Positions 41,802-44,138 of a stretch of DNA of 44,138 bases are shown in pieces (within the stretch, counting starts at the first letter, position 1; each line of letters starts with the position of its first letter). The notes under the pieces are model-generated. The model was given only the letters and a program-made list of their open reading frames with translations. It did no database searches and was not told where the DNA came from. The DNA is from Hondaea fermentalgiana (lineage: Eukaryota; Sar; Bigyra; Thraustochytrida; Thraustochytriidae): NCBI GenBank assembly GCA_014084085.1, contig NPFB01000017.1, positions 8,616 through 52,753 on the forward strand, read 5' to 3'. Position numbers and translations under genes: made by a program.

Positions 41802-43031
41802 ATGATGTTTTCAGGCCTGACGGGCGGGAGCAGCCCCGCCGAGGAGGACACCCGGAGAAAGACGTCGGACGAGAAAGATGGCGCAGCCGACGAGAGCGCA
41901 ACAGTCGCAGGCGAAGAGCAGCACGACAACGGGAAAACAGCCCCCAAGGAAGAGGCGACCACCGCGGCCGGCGCCACGTCCGAGGAGGAGCACCCGTTCT
42001 TTCACTATTATGGCCAGCTCGCGCACCAGCAAAACATGCTGCAGGACCACACTCGCACAGGCACGTACCAGCGCGCCATCTACGAGAATCCAAGCGATTT
42101 CGCAGACAAGGTGGTTCTCGATGTCGGCACTGGCACGGGCATCCTTGCCATTTTTGCTGCTCGCGCTGGGGCCCGCAAGGTGTACGCCGTGGAGGCCAGT
42201 GACATGGCCGATTGCGCAGAGCGTCTCGTGCGCGCCAACAACCTTGAAGGAGTTGTCGAGGTGGTCAAGGGAAAGCTCGAGGACATTGAGCTCCCGGAAA
42301 AGGTGGATGTGATCATCTCCGAGCCCATGGGCTTCCTCCTGGTCCACGAACGCATGCTGGAGAGCTACGTGCTGGGTCGTAAGCGCTTCCTTCGTCCGGG
42401 CGTGGAGCCCAAGATGTTTCCGTCCCGTGGAACCATGTACTTTTTACCGTTCTCAGACTATGGCCTTTACGCAGAGCAGTATGCCAAGGCACAGTTCTGG
42501 TCAGCGACTGACTTTTATGGTGTCGATCTCTCGTCATTGGCGGATGAGGCACTCAAGCAGCACTTTTTGCAGCCCGTCGTGGGTGCTTTTGACCCTTCGA
42601 TTCTCATTTCCGATCAAGAAAAACCTGCTACATCGTGCATTGACTTTGAAACCTCAGAGGTCAGTGAAATGCTCGATATCACCGTTCCGTTCGAATTTGT
42701 GGTGAACACGACTACGCTTCTTCACGGTATTGCAGGCTGGTTCGACGTCGATTTTATTGGCAGTCACAAGACGATCACGCTCAGCACGGGGCCTTACACG
42801 CCCTTTACGCACTGGCACCAATGCCGCATGCTTCTCCCGGAGCCCATTGCCGTCAACAAGGGTCAGACAGTGGAGGGAACAATCCACATGGTTGCCAACG
42901 AGAAGTTTTCCTACACGATCAATCTCGAGGTTGCACTCAAGGGCACCGACGTGAAGTCCTCCAACGTCATCCTTTTGCAGGAGCAATTCTACCACTACCT
43001 TCAGGGCTCGCCGTCTTTCTCTGCCGAGTGA
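41802..43031 (+). CDS. PRMT4: Protein arginine methyltransferase, CARM1/PRMT4 type
   Basis: Type I enzyme that places asymmetric dimethyl groups on histone H3 and splicing/transcription proteins using S-adenosylmethionine. 409 aa, ATG at 41802. Acidic disordered N-terminus (about 60 residues), then FFHYYGQLAHQQNMLQDHTR (CARM1 [20 protein letters not shown]), motif I VLDVGTGTGILAIFAA (about 105), KVYAVEAS, double-E loop SEPMGFLLVHERMLESY (about 172), GVDLSSL, GWFDVDFIG and the THW loop THWHQCRMLL (about 335). The CARM1-specific QQNMxQD and SKS-like end (DVKSSNVILL) favour PRMT4 over PRMT1. The PH-like N-terminal and C-terminal extensions of animal CARM1 are absent. Intact. Confidence 0.93.
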   Translation: MMFSGLTGGSSPAEEDTRRKTSDEKDGAADESATVAGEEQHDNGKTAPKEEATTAAGATSEEEHPFFHYYGQLAHQQNMLQDHTRTGTYQRAIYENPSDFADKVVLDVGTGTGILAIFAARAGARKVYAVEASDMADCAERLVRANNLEGVVEVVKGKLEDIELPEKVDVIISEPMGFLLVHERMLESYVLGRKRFLRPGVEPKMFPSRGTMYFLPFSDYGLYAEQYAKAQFWSATDFYGVDLSSLADEALKQHFLQPVVGAFDPSILISDQEKPATSCIDFETSEVSEMLDITVPFEFVVNTTTLLHGIAGWFDVDFIGSHKTITLSTGPYTPFTHWHQCRMLLPEPIAVNKGQTVEGTIHMVANEKFSYTINLEVALKGTDVKSSNVILLQEQFYHYLQGSPSFSAE

Positions 43032-43188
43032 ATGCAGCTGTAGCTACGCTCGTCGTCCGGAAAGCCGATTCGCAATCGTACCCTTTCACAATGTTAACGC
43101 CGTATACTCGCATCAACCTTTTCGATCCCTTCTTTTCCTCTTTCCTCCATCGCGCTATACCAGCTCTCTCTCACAGCTTATACTTTGC

Positions 43189-43196
43189 TATATAAG
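43189..43196 (+). promoter_or_regulatory. TATA box of the U6 gene
   Basis: TATATAAG ending about 22 bp before the first base of the predicted U6 5' stem, the spacing expected for a Pol III U6 promoter. No upstream proximal element could be assigned. Confidence 0.65.
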
Positions 43197-43218
43197 TAAG
43201 AGTGATCCACTCTCGTTC

Positions 43219-43324
43219 GCCCCTGGCAATGCCAGGGGCACCAATGATTGGTAAAAACACAGAGAACATCAGCATGGCCCCTGAGGAAGGACGACCATCT
43301 TAGACCTGAAAGTTCAACGCTTTT
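43219..43324 (+). ncRNA. U6: U6 spliceosomal snRNA
   Basis: A 102-nt body plus terminal U residues, matching the usual 106-107 nt. It opens with a perfect hairpin gcccctggca-a-tgccaggggc (43219-43239), standing where U6 has its 5' stem-loop. Then comes an A-rich single-stranded part, the invariant ACAGAGA box (43258-43264), the AGC triad in cagcatggcccctg, and an internal stem-loop in which atgg pairs with ccat and cct with agg around gagga. The region from the ACAGAGA box to gacgac matches human U6 at about 32 of 38 positions by eye. It ends in a run of nine T, a Pol III terminator. The sequence around ACAGAGA is U6 rather than U6atac. Confidence 0.88.
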
Positions 43325-43329
43325 TTTTT
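43321..43329 (+). terminator. Pol III T-run terminator of U6
   Basis: Nine consecutive T directly after the U6 3' end. Confidence 0.75.
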
Positions 43330-44138
43330 GCTCCAAGCGTTCAACCCCTTGCTCCGTGTTTTTTTTTTTTTTTTTTTTTTTTTTTTCCCGGGCTGTCAAT
43401 CAGTCAGGGGTTCCACCCGTGCCGTGCTGTGTGCGTGCAATCAATCAAATGAATCAATCGAACAATCGATCCGTCGTGCGTTGGTTCGTTCGTCAGTCGT
43501 CCTGTCCTTGTCCGCGCGCGCGATATCCATCCATCCACCCGTCCTCGCTCTCCTCTTCACAGGCAGGCAAAATAGGCAGGCCAGATATGCAATGCACCCT
43601 CTCTCTCTCTCTCTCTGTGTGTCTCCCCCGCCGCAGACCGCCTCCCAACAATCCAGCCAGAGCCTCGCCCGCTTCCGCTCAACGCGCGCAGGCCAACGGC
43701 CCCCCGCTCCGCCCCGCGCGTGCACAAGCAAGCAAGCAAGCAAGCAAGGATGGCAAAGCTACTCACAAGCAGAGCAAAGCAACGCAGACCGAGCGAAACC
43801 GCTCTGCTCTGCACTCTCCCTGCCGCGCCTCCCGCTCCTCCTCGTCTGTTGGGTTTGCTCTGCTTTGCCCTGCTTCCGCTAGCTTGCCTTCCTCCAGCTG
43901 GCTAGCTCGCTTGCGTGCCCTTTTTTTCCCACGCCGCGGCCCGCCGCGAGACCGCTCGCCGCTTCCTCCTCGCTCCCTCTCTCCCTCCCTCCCAGGCGCG
44001 AGCTGCAGCTTGCCGCGCCCTGCTTGCGCTGCTTCTCCGCGCCCTGCGCCGGGAAGCCCCGCCCTCCCCGAGCCTCCCTGTCTGCTCCTCCTCCTCCGCA
44101 CGCGGGGGGCGACGCGACGCGACGCGGACCGGGGCGGC
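43330..44138. other. Repeat-rich end of window, no gene recognised
   Basis: Contains the poly-T tract, caatcaatcaaatgaatcaatcgaac words (43437-43465), a (TC)n run (43591-43616), (AAGC)n (43722-43748) and pyrimidine-rich GC DNA to the end. It resembles the leaders found upstream of other + genes here, so a + gene may begin beyond the window. Confidence 0.5.
43359..43386. repeat. Poly-T tract, about 28 bases
   Basis: Long homopolymer 30 bp beyond the U6 terminator. It might be a second terminator, the poly-A tail of a retroposed sequence on the - strand, or plain slippage. Confidence 0.85.

Noticed and set aside
43328..43882. 184-codon + frame after U6
   Set aside because: Starts in T-rich DNA and is made of poly-Phe, Ser-Leu and Gln-Ala-Ser runs from simple repeats.

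Overview
This is a nuclear genome fragment from a protist. The genes are eukaryotic: a HYDIN-like ciliary giant, a VPS35L-type Retriever subunit, PIG-A, CARM1/PRMT4, NADPH-cytochrome P450 reductase, a mitochondrial calcium uniporter and a U6 snRNA. They lie on both strands as single open frames without visible introns, separated by intergenic DNA rich in simple repeats. Intron-poor genes, a flagellar gene, LPCAT-type acyltransferase and moderately GC-rich coding DNA would fit a stramenopile of the thraustochytrid/labyrinthulomycete kind. That placement is an inference from style, not from a marker gene.

Layout. 0-2 kb: the 3' part of mitochondrial ribosomal protein bL21m (+) faces a bacterial-type LpxC (-); a decayed array of 3'-end duplicates lies between them and forms the last codons of LpxC. 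2-7.3 kb: a VPS35L homologue (-) and a multi-pass membrane protein (+) diverge from one 645-bp intergenic region. The membrane protein carries an SH3 domain and a WASP-like V-C-A tail, and I consider it the most exciting gene here. 7.5-19.2 kb: one unbroken 11.6-kb frame with about twenty ASH/HYDIN-type repeats (-), diverging from a THP3/LENG8-type SAC3 protein (+). 20.8-23 kb: glutamine-dependent NAD+ synthetase (-). 24-26 kb: a Tc1/mariner-IS630-like DDE transposase gene with a long Ser-rich N-terminus and no visible terminal repeats. 26.9-30.5 kb: an LPCAT-like acyltransferase with EF-hands and PIG-A (both +). 30.6-33.3 kb: a large TPR protein with an N-terminal TIR/HET-like signature (-). 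34.0-35.2 kb: a calcium uniporter pore protein (-) whose C-terminus stops early inside a tandem repeat. 36.5-37.9 kb: a conserved-looking protein I do not recognise. 39-43 kb: P450 reductase and CARM1/PRMT4 (both +), then a U6 snRNA gene with its own TATA box at 43.2 kb. The last 0.8 kb is simple-repeat DNA.

Most genes are housekeeping genes with no operon logic. Two links are worth noting. First, the Retriever subunit shares its upstream region with a putative membrane-bound Arp2/3 activator, and in animals Retriever/CCC works with the WASH actin machinery on endosomes. Second, two unrelated genes (bL21m/LpxC and the uniporter) show local tandem duplication of a gene's 3' end that has rewritten a C-terminus. 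Start codons were set at the first plausible ATG; several longer frames begin at non-ATG codons in low-complexity leader DNA and were trimmed.
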